Shown here piece by piece: positions 43,186 through 53,103 of a DNA stretch of 64,000 nt (position 1 is its first letter; the number at the start of each line of letters is the position of its first letter). This DNA is from JBNKVT01 sp050299335 (GTDB taxonomy: Bacteria; Pseudomonadota; Alphaproteobacteria; Rhodobacterales; Rhodobacteraceae): contig JBNKVT010000053.1 of NCBI GenBank assembly GCA_050299335.1, positions 1-64,000 on the forward strand. The letters run 5' to 3'. The notes below the pieces were generated by a model that worked only from the letters and a program-made list of their open reading frames with translations, ran no database searches and had not been told where the DNA came from. The translations under genes and the position numbers were made by a program.

Positions 43186-44085
43186 ATGAGCCACCAACCT
43201 TCGCCGCCGGTATCGGTCTATCTCGATACCCTGACAGACTCCCGTCACTGGGCGCATTACGTGCCGAGACCGGGCGATATCGTCGTGACCACGCCGCCGA
43301 AATCCGGCACGACCTGGGCACAGGCGATCATCGCCCTGCTGCTGAGCGGAGATCCCGCAATCGACGTGAACCCGTCCGAGAACGCGCCTTGGTTCGACAA
43401 CAGGTTCAGGGATCCCGAGGCGCTGATGGCCGAGCTGGACGCCAGGCCCGGGCGGCGGCAGGTCAAGACGCACACGCCCATCGACGGATTGCCGGTCTGG
43501 CCGGAAACCGAATACGTCGCGGTCTACAGGCATCCGATCGACACGCATTTCTCATTCCGGCGCCACGTGGCGAATTACCGTCCCGAGACAGCCGAGATGC
43601 TGGGCATCGATTTCAGCCTGCTGCCCGAAGATCCCAGGGAGAGCTTCCGCATCTTCCTTGAGAGCGACCATTTCGACACCCCGGGGCTGCGCATGGTCGT
43701 GAACCACTACCGGACATGGCGGGCGCGGGAGCCGCGTCAGAATTTTCTGCGCCTCCACTATGCCGATCTGACCAGTGATCTCCCCGGAAACGTAGCCCGC
43801 ATCGCGGCACATATCGGGATCAGCCACCCGCCGGAGGTCATGGCCCGGCTTGTCCAGGCGGCGCGTTTCGGGAACATGAAAGCCAATCCCGACCGGTTCG
43901 GGCTGGTCGCCGGGAAGGATTTCTGGCGCAACGACGCGGCGTTCTTCGACAGCGCGACATCGGGGAAGTGGCAGGGCGTGCTGACCGAGGACGACCTGGC
44001 GGCCTATGACCGGGAAATTTCGGGGTTTCTGGAGCCCAAGGAGCGGGCCTGGCTGGAATGGGGAAGTTCCGGAGATTCCGATTGA
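43186..44085 (+). CDS. Sulfotransferase (PAPS-dependent)
   Basis: A 299-aa cytosolic-type sulfotransferase. PPKSGTTW at residues 37-44 is the 5'-phosphosulfate loop; VAVYRHPIDTHFSFRRHVANY is the 3'-phosphate binding segment with its Arg/Ser; GKDFWRNDAAFFDSATSGKWQGVLTEDDLAAYD contains the C-terminal RKGxxGDWK-type region in modified form (GKWQGVL). It transfers sulfate from PAPS to a hydroxyl or amine of an unknown acceptor. It is divergent from the GNAT gene and lies 0.8 kb from the SulP transporter, though co-function is not shown. Confidence 0.88.
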   Translation: MSHQPSPPVSVYLDTLTDSRHWAHYVPRPGDIVVTTPPKSGTTWAQAIIALLLSGDPAIDVNPSENAPWFDNRFRDPEALMAELDARPGRRQVKTHTPIDGLPVWPETEYVAVYRHPIDTHFSFRRHVANYRPETAEMLGIDFSLLPEDPRESFRIFLESDHFDTPGLRMVVNHYRTWRAREPRQNFLRLHYADLTSDLPGNVARIAAHIGISHPPEVMARLVQAARFGNMKANPDRFGLVAGKDFWRNDAAFFDSATSGKWQGVLTEDDLAAYDREISGFLEPKERAWLEWGSSGDSD

Positions 44086-44200
44086 GACATCCGCCCGAGC
44101 GGGTTTGCCGGCCAAAGGGCTATCCACGCCGCGCCTCTCTTCCTCTGCCAGCGGAAAGGAACTTGTGCGGTTCGCCTGACCCTCTGTGTGGACCAGATAC

Positions 44201-44231
44201 AAGAAAAGGGCCGCCCCAACCGGGACGGCCC
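44201..44231 (-). terminator. Rho-independent terminator of groESL
   Basis: On the minus strand GGGCCGTCCC-GGTT-GGGGCGGCCC forms a 10-bp stem with one G-T pair, followed by TTTTCTT. It lies 27 bp after the groEL stop codon. The opposite strand has a weaker TTTCGATTT run, so it may also stop the sulfotransferase transcript. Confidence 0.85.
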
Positions 44232-44257
44232 TTTCGATTTCAGCCGAAGCGGCGCGA

Positions 44258-45898
<1,641 letters not shown>

Positions 45899-45967
45899 GT
45901 GGGTCTACTCCGTTATGTCTCTGTGCGTTGAATTATCGGGACAGGTCCCGGCGGTTCGGAAAGGCGA

Positions 45968-46279
45968 TCAGGCGGCCTTGACGGCGGCGCTGCCCTCGAT
46001 GATGCCGAGAATGTCGCTTTCCTTCATGATCAGCAGCTCTTCGCCGTCGAGCTTGATCTCGGTGCCCGACCATTTGCCGAAGAGAATGCGGTCGCCGACC
46101 TTGACATCCATGGCGATGCGGTCGCCGTCTTCGTCACGGGCCCCGGCGCCTACGGCCACGATCTCGCCCTCGGCGGGCTTTTCCTTGGCACTGTCGGGGA
46201 TGATCAGCCCACCGGCGGTTTTCTCGTCGCCTTCGATGCGGCGGACCAGAACGCGGTCGTGAAGAGGGGTGAAAGACAT
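45968..46279 (-). CDS. groS: Co-chaperonin GroES
   Basis: The 103-aa protein matches GroES: FTPLHDRVLVRRIEGDEKTAGGLIIPDSAKEKPAEGEIVAVGAG, where the EKTAGGLIIPD segment is the mobile loop that contacts GroEL, and VGDRILFGKWSGTEIKLDGEELLIMKESDILGII. It caps the GroEL ring. GAGGAG precedes the start. A CIRCE site lies 52 bp upstream of the start codon. Confidence 0.97.
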   Translation of the reverse strand: MSFTPLHDRVLVRRIEGDEKTAGGLIIPDSAKEKPAEGEIVAVGAGARDEDGDRIAMDVKVGDRILFGKWSGTEIKLDGEELLIMKESDILGIIEGSAAVKAA

Positions 46280-46330
46280 GACAGGTCGCTCCTCTGTATC
46301 AGCGGTGTCTCTGTTGAATAACCTGAGTGA

Positions 46331-46357
46331 TTAGCACTCGAATTCGGTGAGTGCTAA
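46331..46357. promoter_or_regulatory. CIRCE operator of groESL (HrcA site)
   Basis: TTAGCACTC, nine spacer bases (46340-46348), GAGTGCTAA: a perfect match to the CIRCE consensus TTAGCACTC-N9-GAGTGCTAA. HrcA binds this site and represses the chaperonin operon until heat shock. The rest of the 46280-46653 gap holds the promoter region and a hairpin. Confidence 0.97.
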
Positions 46358-46382
46358 CAGAGGCGGATGTAGAAAGCGGAGC

Positions 46383-46407
46383 GCTGCCTGTCAAGGGGGC
46401 AGGCAGC
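46383..46407. repeat. Hairpin upstream of groESL
   Basis: GCTGCCTG and CAGGCAGC flank a 9-nt loop, and GCTGCCTG occurs a third time at 46415-46422. It lies between the CIRCE site and the divergent TraB/GumN gene. No promoter could be assigned confidently nearby. Confidence 0.5.
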
Positions 46408-46653
46408 GAAAAACGCTGCCTGTCGCACCACCTTCCGCGACAGGCGGCAGGTGGAGAGTCCCGCCTGTGGGCACGCGGGGCGAAAGGCAAGGCAGGCCAG
46501 GATCGGGTCGGCGCGCCGGTCGCACCGGCGGCACAGCCAGCGTTCGTGCCGATATCCGCTCTGCAAGTCAGAAGGAAAGCCGCGTGGCCCGATGCGAAAG
46601 CTTTTCCTGAGACCACGATTCGATTTAGGCTTGCCCGGAAAAGGAGCCCCCTA

Positions 46654-47640
46654 ATGAACAGAATTCTCGCCGCACTGCTATTCGTCCCCATACTCACGAT
46701 GCCCGCAATCGCAGAATGCGTCGGCCGGGACCTTCTGGCCGATGCCCCGGCCGAATATCTGGCCCGGCTCGACTCCGAGGCTGCCGCCCAGCCCTATGCA
46801 GAGGGCCGCTTCTGGCAGGTGGAAAAGAACGGCCGCCGCTCGGTCCTGTTCGGGACATTCCACAGCTCGGCCGAGGATGTGGCCGCGATCCCAGACGATC
46901 TGGCCGCCTGGGTCGAAGCGGCGCGGGTCGTCTATGTCGAGGTGACCTCAGCCGAAGAGGCGCGGATGCAGCGGGCCCTGATCCTGAACCCGACCCTGAT
47001 CCTCAACCCCGACGGCCGCTCGATCCGGCCCTATTTCTCGTCCGAGGAATGGGCGATGCTGGCCAAGGGACTGGCCGAGATCGGCCAGGATATCGATCAG
47101 GCCGCGCTGATGCAGCCCTGGTTCCTGTCGCTGGCGCTCTCGGCCCCGCAATGCCTGGTCCTCGCACAGATGCGGGGTGAGCTGGTGCTCGACCGGCGGA
47201 TCGAGCAGCTGGCCGATCGCCACGGGATCGAGGTCGGCGGGCTGGAGGAATACGAGGCAATCCTCGACATATTCCGTGACGGCTCGTTCGAGGATCAGGT
47301 CGAGATGCTGCGCCTGTCCCTCCCGATGCTCGGTGCCGGTGAGGACCAGATCGCGACGGCGAAGCGGCTCTATCTGGACGGCGAAATCTGGAAGGTCTGG
47401 GCGTTGGGGCTGCTGCAGGCGGAGGCGCATATGAGCGCCGAGGAAGCCGCGGGCATGATGGACGAGGCCTATGAGGCGCTGGTCCGCAAACGCAACGCCG
47501 CCTGGATGGCGCGCATCCTGCCCGAAGTGACCCGCGGCGACGCGGTGATCGCGGTTGGCGCGCTGCATTTGCCTGGGGAGGACGGGCTCTTGCGGATGCT
47601 GGAGGAAGAAGGGTTTGAAACCCGGAGGCTGCCGGAGTAG
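46654..47640 (+). CDS. TraB/GumN family protein, exported
   Basis: The 328-aa protein has a signal peptide (MNRILAALLFVPILTMPAIAE) and the TraB/GumN domain: FWQVEKNGRRSVLFGTFHSSAEDVAAIPDDLAAWVEAARVVYVEV (GT.H motif), then LDRRIEQLADRHGIEVGGLEEYEAILD and the C-terminal RNAAWMARILPEVTRGDAVIAVGALHLPGEDGLLRMLEEEGF with the conserved GALHLPGxxGLL. The family is related to Tiki-type metalloproteases and contains likely metal ligands in the two GxxH motifs, but its bacterial function is mostly unknown. AAGGAG precedes the ATG. Confidence 0.88.
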   Translation: MNRILAALLFVPILTMPAIAECVGRDLLADAPAEYLARLDSEAAAQPYAEGRFWQVEKNGRRSVLFGTFHSSAEDVAAIPDDLAAWVEAARVVYVEVTSAEEARMQRALILNPTLILNPDGRSIRPYFSSEEWAMLAKGLAEIGQDIDQAALMQPWFLSLALSAPQCLVLAQMRGELVLDRRIEQLADRHGIEVGGLEEYEAILDIFRDGSFEDQVEMLRLSLPMLGAGEDQIATAKRLYLDGEIWKVWALGLLQAEAHMSAEEAAGMMDEAYEALVRKRNAAWMARILPEVTRGDAVIAVGALHLPGEDGLLRMLEEEGFETRRLPE

Positions 47641-47671
47641 TCAGCGGCGATCCCCAACCGGAGCTGTCGCC

Positions 47672-48547
47672 TTGCCTCAGATCATCACCCGCCTTGCCGA
47701 GATTTCCGACCGCTATGACGCGCTGTTCTGCGACCTTTGGGGCTGTTTCCACAACGGCCAGCGCCCCTTCCCCGAAGCGGTGGCGGCCCTCCGGGCGTTT
47801 CGCGAGGCGGGCGGGACCGTGGTCCTGGTCACCAACTCACCCCGCCCCGCGGCGGCGGTCGCCATGCAGCTTGACGGGATGGGGGCCCCCCGGGACTGCT
47901 ATGACGCGATCGCCTCCTCGGGCGATGCCGCCCAGGATGCGATGGCGGCGGGGCTGGTGGGGCGGCGGGTCCACCATGTCGGGCCGGAACGCGATCTGGT
48001 GTTCTTCACCGATGCATCGGGCCAGCCGATCGATGTCGAACGGGTGCCGCTGGACGCGGCCGAGGGGATCGTCTGCACCGGATTGTTCGACGACCGCACC
48101 GAGACGCCTGAGGACTACCGCCTGCTGATCGCAACCGGAGTGAACCGGGGGCTGAAGCTGCTCTGCGCCAATCCTGATATCGTCGTCGATGTCGGCGATC
48201 AGCGGATCTACTGCGCCGGAGCGATCGCGGCGGCCTATACCTCGGCCGGAGGCACGAGCCTCTATTTCGGCAAGCCGCATCCGCCGATCTACGATCTGGC
48301 CCGGCGGCGGTTGACCGAGACACGCGGTGACGTCGTGGCGGACGCGCGGATCCTGTGCATCGGCGACGGAATCGCCACGGACATTCAGGGCGGAATCGGC
48401 GAAGGGCTGGACACGCTCTTCGTGGCAGGCGGGCTTGCGGCGGAGGAACTGGGTGTCACAGACGATATGCCGGACAGGGCTGCACTGGCGGCCTATTTCA
48501 CCAAGGCCAGACTGTCACCGGTCGCAACCATCGGGATGCTCCGCTGA
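47672..48547 (+). CDS. HAD-superfamily phosphatase (TIGR01459-like)
   Basis: The 291-aa protein starts at TTG 47672 after GGAG; no ATG or GTG is in frame nearby. It contains the HAD motifs: YDALFCDLWGCFHNGQRPFPEA (motif I in the form DLWG typical of this type IIA subfamily), VVLVTNSPRP (motif II), FGKPHPPIYDLA (motif III Lys) and CIGDGIATDIQGGIGEGLDTLFV (motif IV). Such alphaproteobacterial NagD-like proteins remove phosphate from an unidentified small substrate. It is convergent with hisH. Confidence 0.88.
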   Translation: MPQIITRLAEISDRYDALFCDLWGCFHNGQRPFPEAVAALRAFREAGGTVVLVTNSPRPAAAVAMQLDGMGAPRDCYDAIASSGDAAQDAMAAGLVGRRVHHVGPERDLVFFTDASGQPIDVERVPLDAAEGIVCTGLFDDRTETPEDYRLLIATGVNRGLKLLCANPDIVVDVGDQRIYCAGAIAAAYTSAGGTSLYFGKPHPPIYDLARRRLTETRGDVVADARILCIGDGIATDIQGGIGEGLDTLFVAGGLAAEELGVTDDMPDRAALAAYFTKARLSPVATIGMLR

Positions 48548-48578
48548 CAGCCGGGCCCGCCTCCTTTTGGGGACGCAT

Positions 48579-48598
48579 GGTGCGTGAAATCACGCACC
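48579..48598. repeat. REP-like palindrome, copy 4
   Basis: GGTGCGTG-AAAT-CACGCACC followed by CTACGG. It abuts the hisH stop codon: read on the minus strand, CCG TAG are the last sense codon and stop of hisH and the palindrome begins at once. It is the same element as at 31610-31776. Confidence 0.8.
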
Positions 48599-49240
48599 CT
48601 ACGGGGACCAGCGGAGGAAATTGGCGATCAGGCGGAGGCCGGTTTGCTGGCTTTTCTCGGGGTGGAACTGGGTGCCGAAGATATTGTCCCGCCCCACTGC
48701 CGCCGTGATCGGACCGGCATAGTCGGCATGGGCTTGGATGAGGCCGGGATCCTCTGGGACCAGGTGGTAGGAATGGACGAAATAGGCGTGGTCGCCGTTT
48801 TCGATGCCGGCAAGCACCGGGTGCGCCTGATCGATGATGAGGTCGTTCCAGCCCATATGGGGGATTTTGAGGGCCGGGTCGGCGGGTTCGATCAGCCGGA
48901 CAGTGCCGGGGGTCCAGTTGAGGCCCGGCGTGTCGCGGCCGTGTTCGACACCGTGCGTGGCCATGAGTTGCAGGCCGACGCAGATGCCCAGGAACGGAAC
49001 ACCGCCCCGGATCACCCGCTCTTCCAGCGCTTCGACCATGCCGGGGACGGCGTCGAGACCGGCGCGGCAGTCGGCATAGGCGCCGACGCCGGGCAGGACG
49101 ATGCGGTCGGCGCGGCGGACAACGCCTGCATCGGCGGTGACCACGACCGGGCCGCCGCCCGTCTCGTCAGCCATGCGCTGGAAGCTCTTCTGGGCCGAGT
49201 GCAGGTTGCCGCTTTCATAGTCGATGATCGCGGTGGTCAT
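48599..49240 (-). CDS. hisH: Imidazole glycerol phosphate synthase glutaminase subunit HisH
   Basis: The 213-aa protein is a class I glutamine amidotransferase: IVLPGVGAYADCRAGL, the nucleophile in GVPFLGICVGLQLM (Cys87), and FGTQFHPEKSQQTG with the catalytic His and Glu. It supplies ammonia to HisF for making IGP and AICAR in histidine synthesis. The start at 49240 overlaps hisB as ATGA. hisA and hisF do not follow; a convergent HAD gene comes next. Its stop codon lies in the boundary of a REP-like element. Confidence 0.96.
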   Translation of the reverse strand: MTTAIIDYESGNLHSAQKSFQRMADETGGGPVVVTADAGVVRRADRIVLPGVGAYADCRAGLDAVPGMVEALEERVIRGGVPFLGICVGLQLMATHGVEHGRDTPGLNWTPGTVRLIEPADPALKIPHMGWNDLIIDQAHPVLAGIENGDHAYFVHSYHLVPEDPGLIQAHADYAGPITAAVGRDNIFGTQFHPEKSQQTGLRLIANFLRWSP

Positions 49241-49830
49241 TCCGACAGCGTTCCCTTGGTCGAGGGGATGGCGTCGGCTTTCCTCGGGTCGGTCTCGAGT
49301 GCCACGCGCAGGGCGCGGGCTACGGCCTTGAAGGCGGCTTCGGCGATGTGGTGGGAGTTGATGCCGTCGAGGCGCTCGACATGCAGCGTGATGCCGCCGT
49401 TCATGGCAAACGCCGTGAAGAATTCGCGGACCAGCTCGGTGTCGAAGCTGCCGATCCTGGGCGCGGTGAAATCCACCTTCCACACCAGATAGGGCCGCCC
49501 CGACAGGTCGAGGGCGGCGCGGACGAGGGTGTCGTCCATGGGCAGAAGGCACGAGCCGTAGCGCACGATCCCGCGTTTGTCGCCGAGGGCTTGCGTCAGG
49601 GCCTTGCCAAGGGCGATGCCGACATCCTCGACGGTGTGGTGGTCGTCTATGTGGAGGTCGCCCTCGGCGCGGATCGTCAGGTCGATCAGGGCATGGCGGG
49701 CCAGCTGGTCGAGCATGTGATCGAAGAAGCCGACGCCCGTCTGGTTGTCATAGGCTCCGGTTCCATCGAGATCGAGGCTGATCGAGATCGCCGTCTCCGC
49801 AGTCTTGCGTTCGATTGTGGCCTTGCGCAT
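49237..49830 (-). CDS. hisB: Imidazoleglycerol-phosphate dehydratase HisB
   Basis: The 197-aa monofunctional dehydratase shows the paired metal-binding motifs: GVGFFDHMLDQLARHALIDLTIRAEGDLHIDDHHTVEDVGIALGKAL in the first half and HVERLDGINSHHIAEAAFKAVARAL in the second. It converts IGP to imidazole acetol phosphate in histidine synthesis. There is no N-terminal phosphatase domain. The ATG at 49830 is followed by the usual MRKATIERKTAET start; the upstream frame is non-coding. hisH follows by a 4-bp overlap. Confidence 0.97.
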   Translation of the reverse strand: MRKATIERKTAETAISISLDLDGTGAYDNQTGVGFFDHMLDQLARHALIDLTIRAEGDLHIDDHHTVEDVGIALGKALTQALGDKRGIVRYGSCLLPMDDTLVRAALDLSGRPYLVWKVDFTAPRIGSFDTELVREFFTAFAMNGGITLHVERLDGINSHHIAEAAFKAVARALRVALETDPRKADAIPSTKGTLSE

Positions 49831-49922
49831 GGGGGCCTCCGCCCTACTATTCAGGCGCACTCTTAGGCGCTGTGCAACCCGATGTGAAGTCCGCGCGTTG
49901 AGGCAAAAAGGGAACCAAGACC

Positions 49923-50462
49923 ATGAAGACACATCTGATCGTTATCGCGCTTTCTGCCGCCGTGCTAAGCGCCTGCTCGGGAACCAGCTACCGCGACCCG
50001 GATATCGGGATCGAAAGCGTCGCCCGGCTCGACCTCGACCGCTATGCGGGACGCTGGTACGAAATCGCGCGGTTTCCCAACCGGTTCGAGGAGGATTGCG
50101 TCGCGGTGACGGCGGATTATGCGCTGAACCTCGACGGGACCGTGGCGGTGACAAATACCTGCCGCAAGGGCGGGTTTGACGGGCCGGTGGAGGTGGCTGA
50201 AGGCACGGCGCGGGTGGTGGCGCCGGGCGAGTTGAAGGTGAAATTCGTCGACTGGCTGCCGTTCGAGGGGGATTACTGGGTGCTTTATGTCTCGCCGGGA
50301 TACGATCTGGCGGTCGTCGGCAATCCCGACGGCGCGACCGGCTGGGTCCTGGCGCGATCCCCCCGGCCGGATCCGGAGTTGCTGGACCGGGGCTATGAGG
50401 CCCTGAGGAAGGCCGGATACGATACCAGTCGGATATTCCGGGTCCCCCACCCGCCCGCCTGA
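49923..50462 (+). CDS. Lipocalin family lipoprotein (Blc-like)
   Basis: The 179-aa product has a lipoprotein signal ending LSAC (Cys18) and a bacterial lipocalin domain: YAGRWYEIARFPNRFEEDCVAVTADYAL contains the GxW motif, VTNTCRKGGFDGPVEVAEGTARV follows, and YWVLYVSPGYDLAVVGNP is the second conserved block. Like E. coli Blc it would sit in the outer membrane and bind lysolipids or fatty acids. It is divergent from hisB. Confidence 0.92.
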   Translation: MKTHLIVIALSAAVLSACSGTSYRDPDIGIESVARLDLDRYAGRWYEIARFPNRFEEDCVAVTADYALNLDGTVAVTNTCRKGGFDGPVEVAEGTARVVAPGELKVKFVDWLPFEGDYWVLYVSPGYDLAVVGNPDGATGWVLARSPRPDPELLDRGYEALRKAGYDTSRIFRVPHPPA

Positions 50463-50533
50463 TCGCTTCATGGTTGATCCGGCTCGGACCTTGTGGCCAA
50501 ATCTCGGGAAAACACCCTCGGGGAGGCCTGCCC

Positions 50534-51697
50534 ATGTTCACTCATTCGATGAATTTCGCCCTTGGTGACGAGATCGAGGCGCTGCGCGACATGGTGCATC
50601 GCTGGGCGCAGGAGCGCGTGGCGCCGATGGCGGCGGAGATCGATCGGAAGAACGATTTTCCCAAGGCACTTTGGGGCGAGATGGGGGAATTGGGGCTGTT
50701 GGGGATCACGGTACCCGAGGAATATGGCGGCGCCGGGATGGGGTATCTGGCGCATGTGGTGGCGGTGGAGGAAATCGCGCGGGCGTCTGCCTCGGTTTCG
50801 CTCAGCTACGGGGCGCATTCGAACCTGTGCGTGAACCAGATCGCGCTGAACGGAAGCGACGCGCAGAAGCGGAAGTATCTACCGGGGCTGATTTTCGGCG
50901 AGCATGTCGGCAGCCTCGCGATGTCGGAGGCGGGGGCCGGGTCGGACGTGGTGTCGATGAAGCTGAGGGCCGAGAAGCGGAACGATCGCTATGTGCTGAA
51001 CGGGACGAAATACTGGATCACCAACGCGCCGGACGCAGATACGCTGGTGGTCTATGCCAAGACCGATCCGGAGGCGGGCTCGAAGGGGATCACGGCGTTT
51101 CTGGTTGAGCGGGGGTTGGCCGGGTTTTCCACCGGGCCGCATCTCGACAAGCTGGGGATGCGGGGCTCGAATACCGGGGAGCTGATTTTCGAGGATGTGG
51201 AGGTGCCGTTCGAGAACGTGCTCGGCGAGGAGGGGCGCGGGGTGGCGGTGCTGATGTCGGGGCTCGATTACGAGCGGGTGGTGCTGTCGGGGATCGGGAT
51301 CGGGATCATGCACGCAGTGCTGGACGAGCTGATGCCGTATCTGCATGAGCGCAAGCAGTTCGGGCAGTCGATCGGGAATTTCCAGCTGATGCAGGGGAAG
51401 GTGGCGGATATCTATACCGCGATGAACTCGGCGCGGGCCTATGTCTATGCGGTCGCCGGGGCCTGCGACCGGGGAGAGGTGACGCGGCAGGATGCGGCGG
51501 CTTGTGTTCTCTATGCCTCCGAGAAGGCGATGGAGATGGCGGTCCAGGGGGTGCAGGCGATGGGCGGGGCCGGGTACCTGAACGACGCGCCGATCTCGCG
51601 GATCATGCGGGACGCGAAGCTGATGGAGATCGGGGCGGGGACGAGCGAGATCAGGCGGATGCTGATCGGGCGGGAGTTGATGCGGGTGACGGGGTGA
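50534..51697 (+). CDS. ivd: Isovaleryl-CoA dehydrogenase
   Basis: The 387-aa acyl-CoA dehydrogenase carries SLAMSEAGAGSDVVSMKLRAEK, YWITNAPDADTLVVYAKT and, diagnostically for isovaleryl-CoA dehydrogenases, the catalytic Glu (E247) inside LMSGLDYERVVLSG instead of near residue 376; the C-terminal YLNDAPISRIMRDAKLMEIGAGTSEIRRMLIGREL fits too. It oxidises isovaleryl-CoA to 3-methylcrotonyl-CoA in leucine breakdown, passing electrons to ETF. ATG at 50534 follows GGGGAGG. The rest of the pathway lies from 53613 to 61810. Confidence 0.94.
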   Translation: MFTHSMNFALGDEIEALRDMVHRWAQERVAPMAAEIDRKNDFPKALWGEMGELGLLGITVPEEYGGAGMGYLAHVVAVEEIARASASVSLSYGAHSNLCVNQIALNGSDAQKRKYLPGLIFGEHVGSLAMSEAGAGSDVVSMKLRAEKRNDRYVLNGTKYWITNAPDADTLVVYAKTDPEAGSKGITAFLVERGLAGFSTGPHLDKLGMRGSNTGELIFEDVEVPFENVLGEEGRGVAVLMSGLDYERVVLSGIGIGIMHAVLDELMPYLHERKQFGQSIGNFQLMQGKVADIYTAMNSARAYVYAVAGACDRGEVTRQDAAACVLYASEKAMEMAVQGVQAMGGAGYLNDAPISRIMRDAKLMEIGAGTSEIRRMLIGRELMRVTG

Positions 51698-51959
51698 GGC
51701 GCGGAGCGTTTTCCACGAAACCCCGGTATTTTGTACGTTGTTCGTGCCATTGCTCGGCAGAAGTGCACGGTGATGCAAACTCATTGATCAAGCTGATCCC
51801 TATGTAGCCGACTCGACTGGCTATGTAGACGTCCCGAAGGCTGGAGACTTCCGATAAGCCTGAAAGCAGATGTTTCCGGCCGCATTGACAATTGCCACAT
51901 GAACAACGTCGGAACGCCGACTACAATTCACAATAAATACATGCCAAAAGGACACATTC

Positions 51960-52481
51960 ATGCCCTTCCTTCGCGCGCTCGTCGCGCTCACCCTCCTCAC
52001 CCTGCCCGCCCACGCCCAGGACAAACCGTCTGACGCGATGATCTCCGAAGCCGAGGTTGCTATCCGCGAATGCCTGCGCTTGACACCACCGGACACAGCA
52101 CGCGCCAGTTGCTTTACCGAACGCATGTATGCCTGCGACGACCTGCTGGCGGAACGCAACCCCAAAGGCCTCACCTGCATGGAAACCGAACAACTGGCCT
52201 GGGACAGGGTGCTGGTCACCGCCATCGAAGGGCTGCTGAATTATGACCAGAACTTCGCCGACTACCCCGACCGCTATTGCATCGCCAGCGACGGCGATCA
52301 TCTGAGGACGGCGCAAACGTCCTGGTCGGGCTTCCGGGCAGCCAGTTGCGATTACCGCAAGTCGATGACGCTCGATGGCGCCCAATACCGTTACCTCATC
52401 TGCCACGCCGAGATGACTTCGGAGCGGGCAATGGAGCTGAATGCCGAATTCGAATTCCGCGAGCAGTTCTGCGACGCCTGA
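51960..52481 (+). CDS. LprI/DUF1311-like secreted protein
   Basis: The 173-aa product has a signal peptide (MPFLRALVALTLLTLPAHAQ) and six or more Cys in the spacing of lysozyme-inhibitor LprI/DUF1311-type domains: ECLRLTPPDTARASCFTERMYACDD, CMETEQLAWDRVLVTAIEGLL, TSWSGFRAASCDYRKSM, YLICHAEMTSERAMEL. A LprI-type domain is often a periplasmic inhibitor of lysozyme-like hydrolases. The start at 51960 is supported by the signal peptide; upstream 51698-51959 holds no gene. A paralogue lies at 53100. Confidence 0.8.
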   Translation: MPFLRALVALTLLTLPAHAQDKPSDAMISEAEVAIRECLRLTPPDTARASCFTERMYACDDLLAERNPKGLTCMETEQLAWDRVLVTAIEGLLNYDQNFADYPDRYCIASDGDHLRTAQTSWSGFRAASCDYRKSMTLDGAQYRYLICHAEMTSERAMELNAEFEFREQFCDA

Positions 52482-52565
52482 GCAATGTTTCTGAGGCGAC
52501 GTGGGGCACCCCGCTCGCCCGTCGGCTGCTCACGCGACGCCAGCCCTGCCACAAACACACGCAGG

Positions 52566-52600
52566 GCCGCCGGGACGGGCTCGCGGCCCGTCCCGGCGGC
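52566..52600. repeat. Long perfect hairpin (15-bp stem)
   Basis: GCCGCCGGGACGGGC and GCCCGTCCCGGCGGC flank a 5-base TCGCG loop. It lies between the LprI-like and DUF1622 genes. No U-run follows, so it is not a standard intrinsic terminator. Confidence 0.65.
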
Positions 52601-52698
52601 TCCGCCCTGAAAGGAGCCGTAGATCGGGGAAGTTCCCGGTTGCTCTGAACTGCCAAACCCCCGAAACTGAAAGCAAGAACCAGCCAGAGGATGCGCGG

Positions 52699-53103
52699 AT
52701 GGAGACGGAAGGGTTGAACCAGGTCTCGGAACGGCTACTGCATACCGAACTCGAAGGATTTGTCGTGTTGCTGAAATGGGTGGCGGCAGGGATTGACGTG
52801 CTGTCGATCCTCGTGATCCTGATCGGCACCACCCGGTTCTGTTACGGCTTTCTGCGCGCAGAGCTCAGCGACAGGCACGCTCTGGTTACCGGGATCGACA
52901 GCGTCAGGGTAGAAATCGGCCGTTATATTCTTGCCGGGCTCGAACTTTTCATCGTCTCCGACATCATCCATGCCTCCCTCAGCCTCGCCCTGTCTGATCT
53001 GGTGTTCCTTGGGCTGCTGGTGCTGATCCGGTCCGTGATCAACTTTTTCCTCGAGCGCGAGATCAGGGATGGGGCGGATACAATACGGACCATCCAGTCA
53101 TGA
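52699..53103 (+). CDS. DUF1622 family membrane protein
   Basis: The 134-aa protein fits DUF1622: three hydrophobic helices (FVVLLKWVAAGIDVLSILVILIGTTRF; YILAGLELFIVSDIIHASLSLAL; VFLGLLVLIRSVINFFLEREI) with the family hallmarks R..lg/IL.GLE..i..DII and LLVLIR...nffLE.Ei. Function unknown. The ATG at 52699 is the best start because the upstream frame is Pro/Arg-rich and non-coding. It overlaps the following LprI-like gene by ATGA. Confidence 0.85.
   Translation: METEGLNQVSERLLHTELEGFVVLLKWVAAGIDVLSILVILIGTTRFCYGFLRAELSDRHALVTGIDSVRVEIGRYILAGLELFIVSDIIHASLSLALSDLVFLGLLVLIRSVINFFLEREIRDGADTIRTIQS

Noticed and set aside
46383..46422. Repeated GCTGCCTG considered as a second operator for groESL
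   Set aside because: The CIRCE site explains regulation; the repeat matches no known operator and lies beyond the likely promoter.
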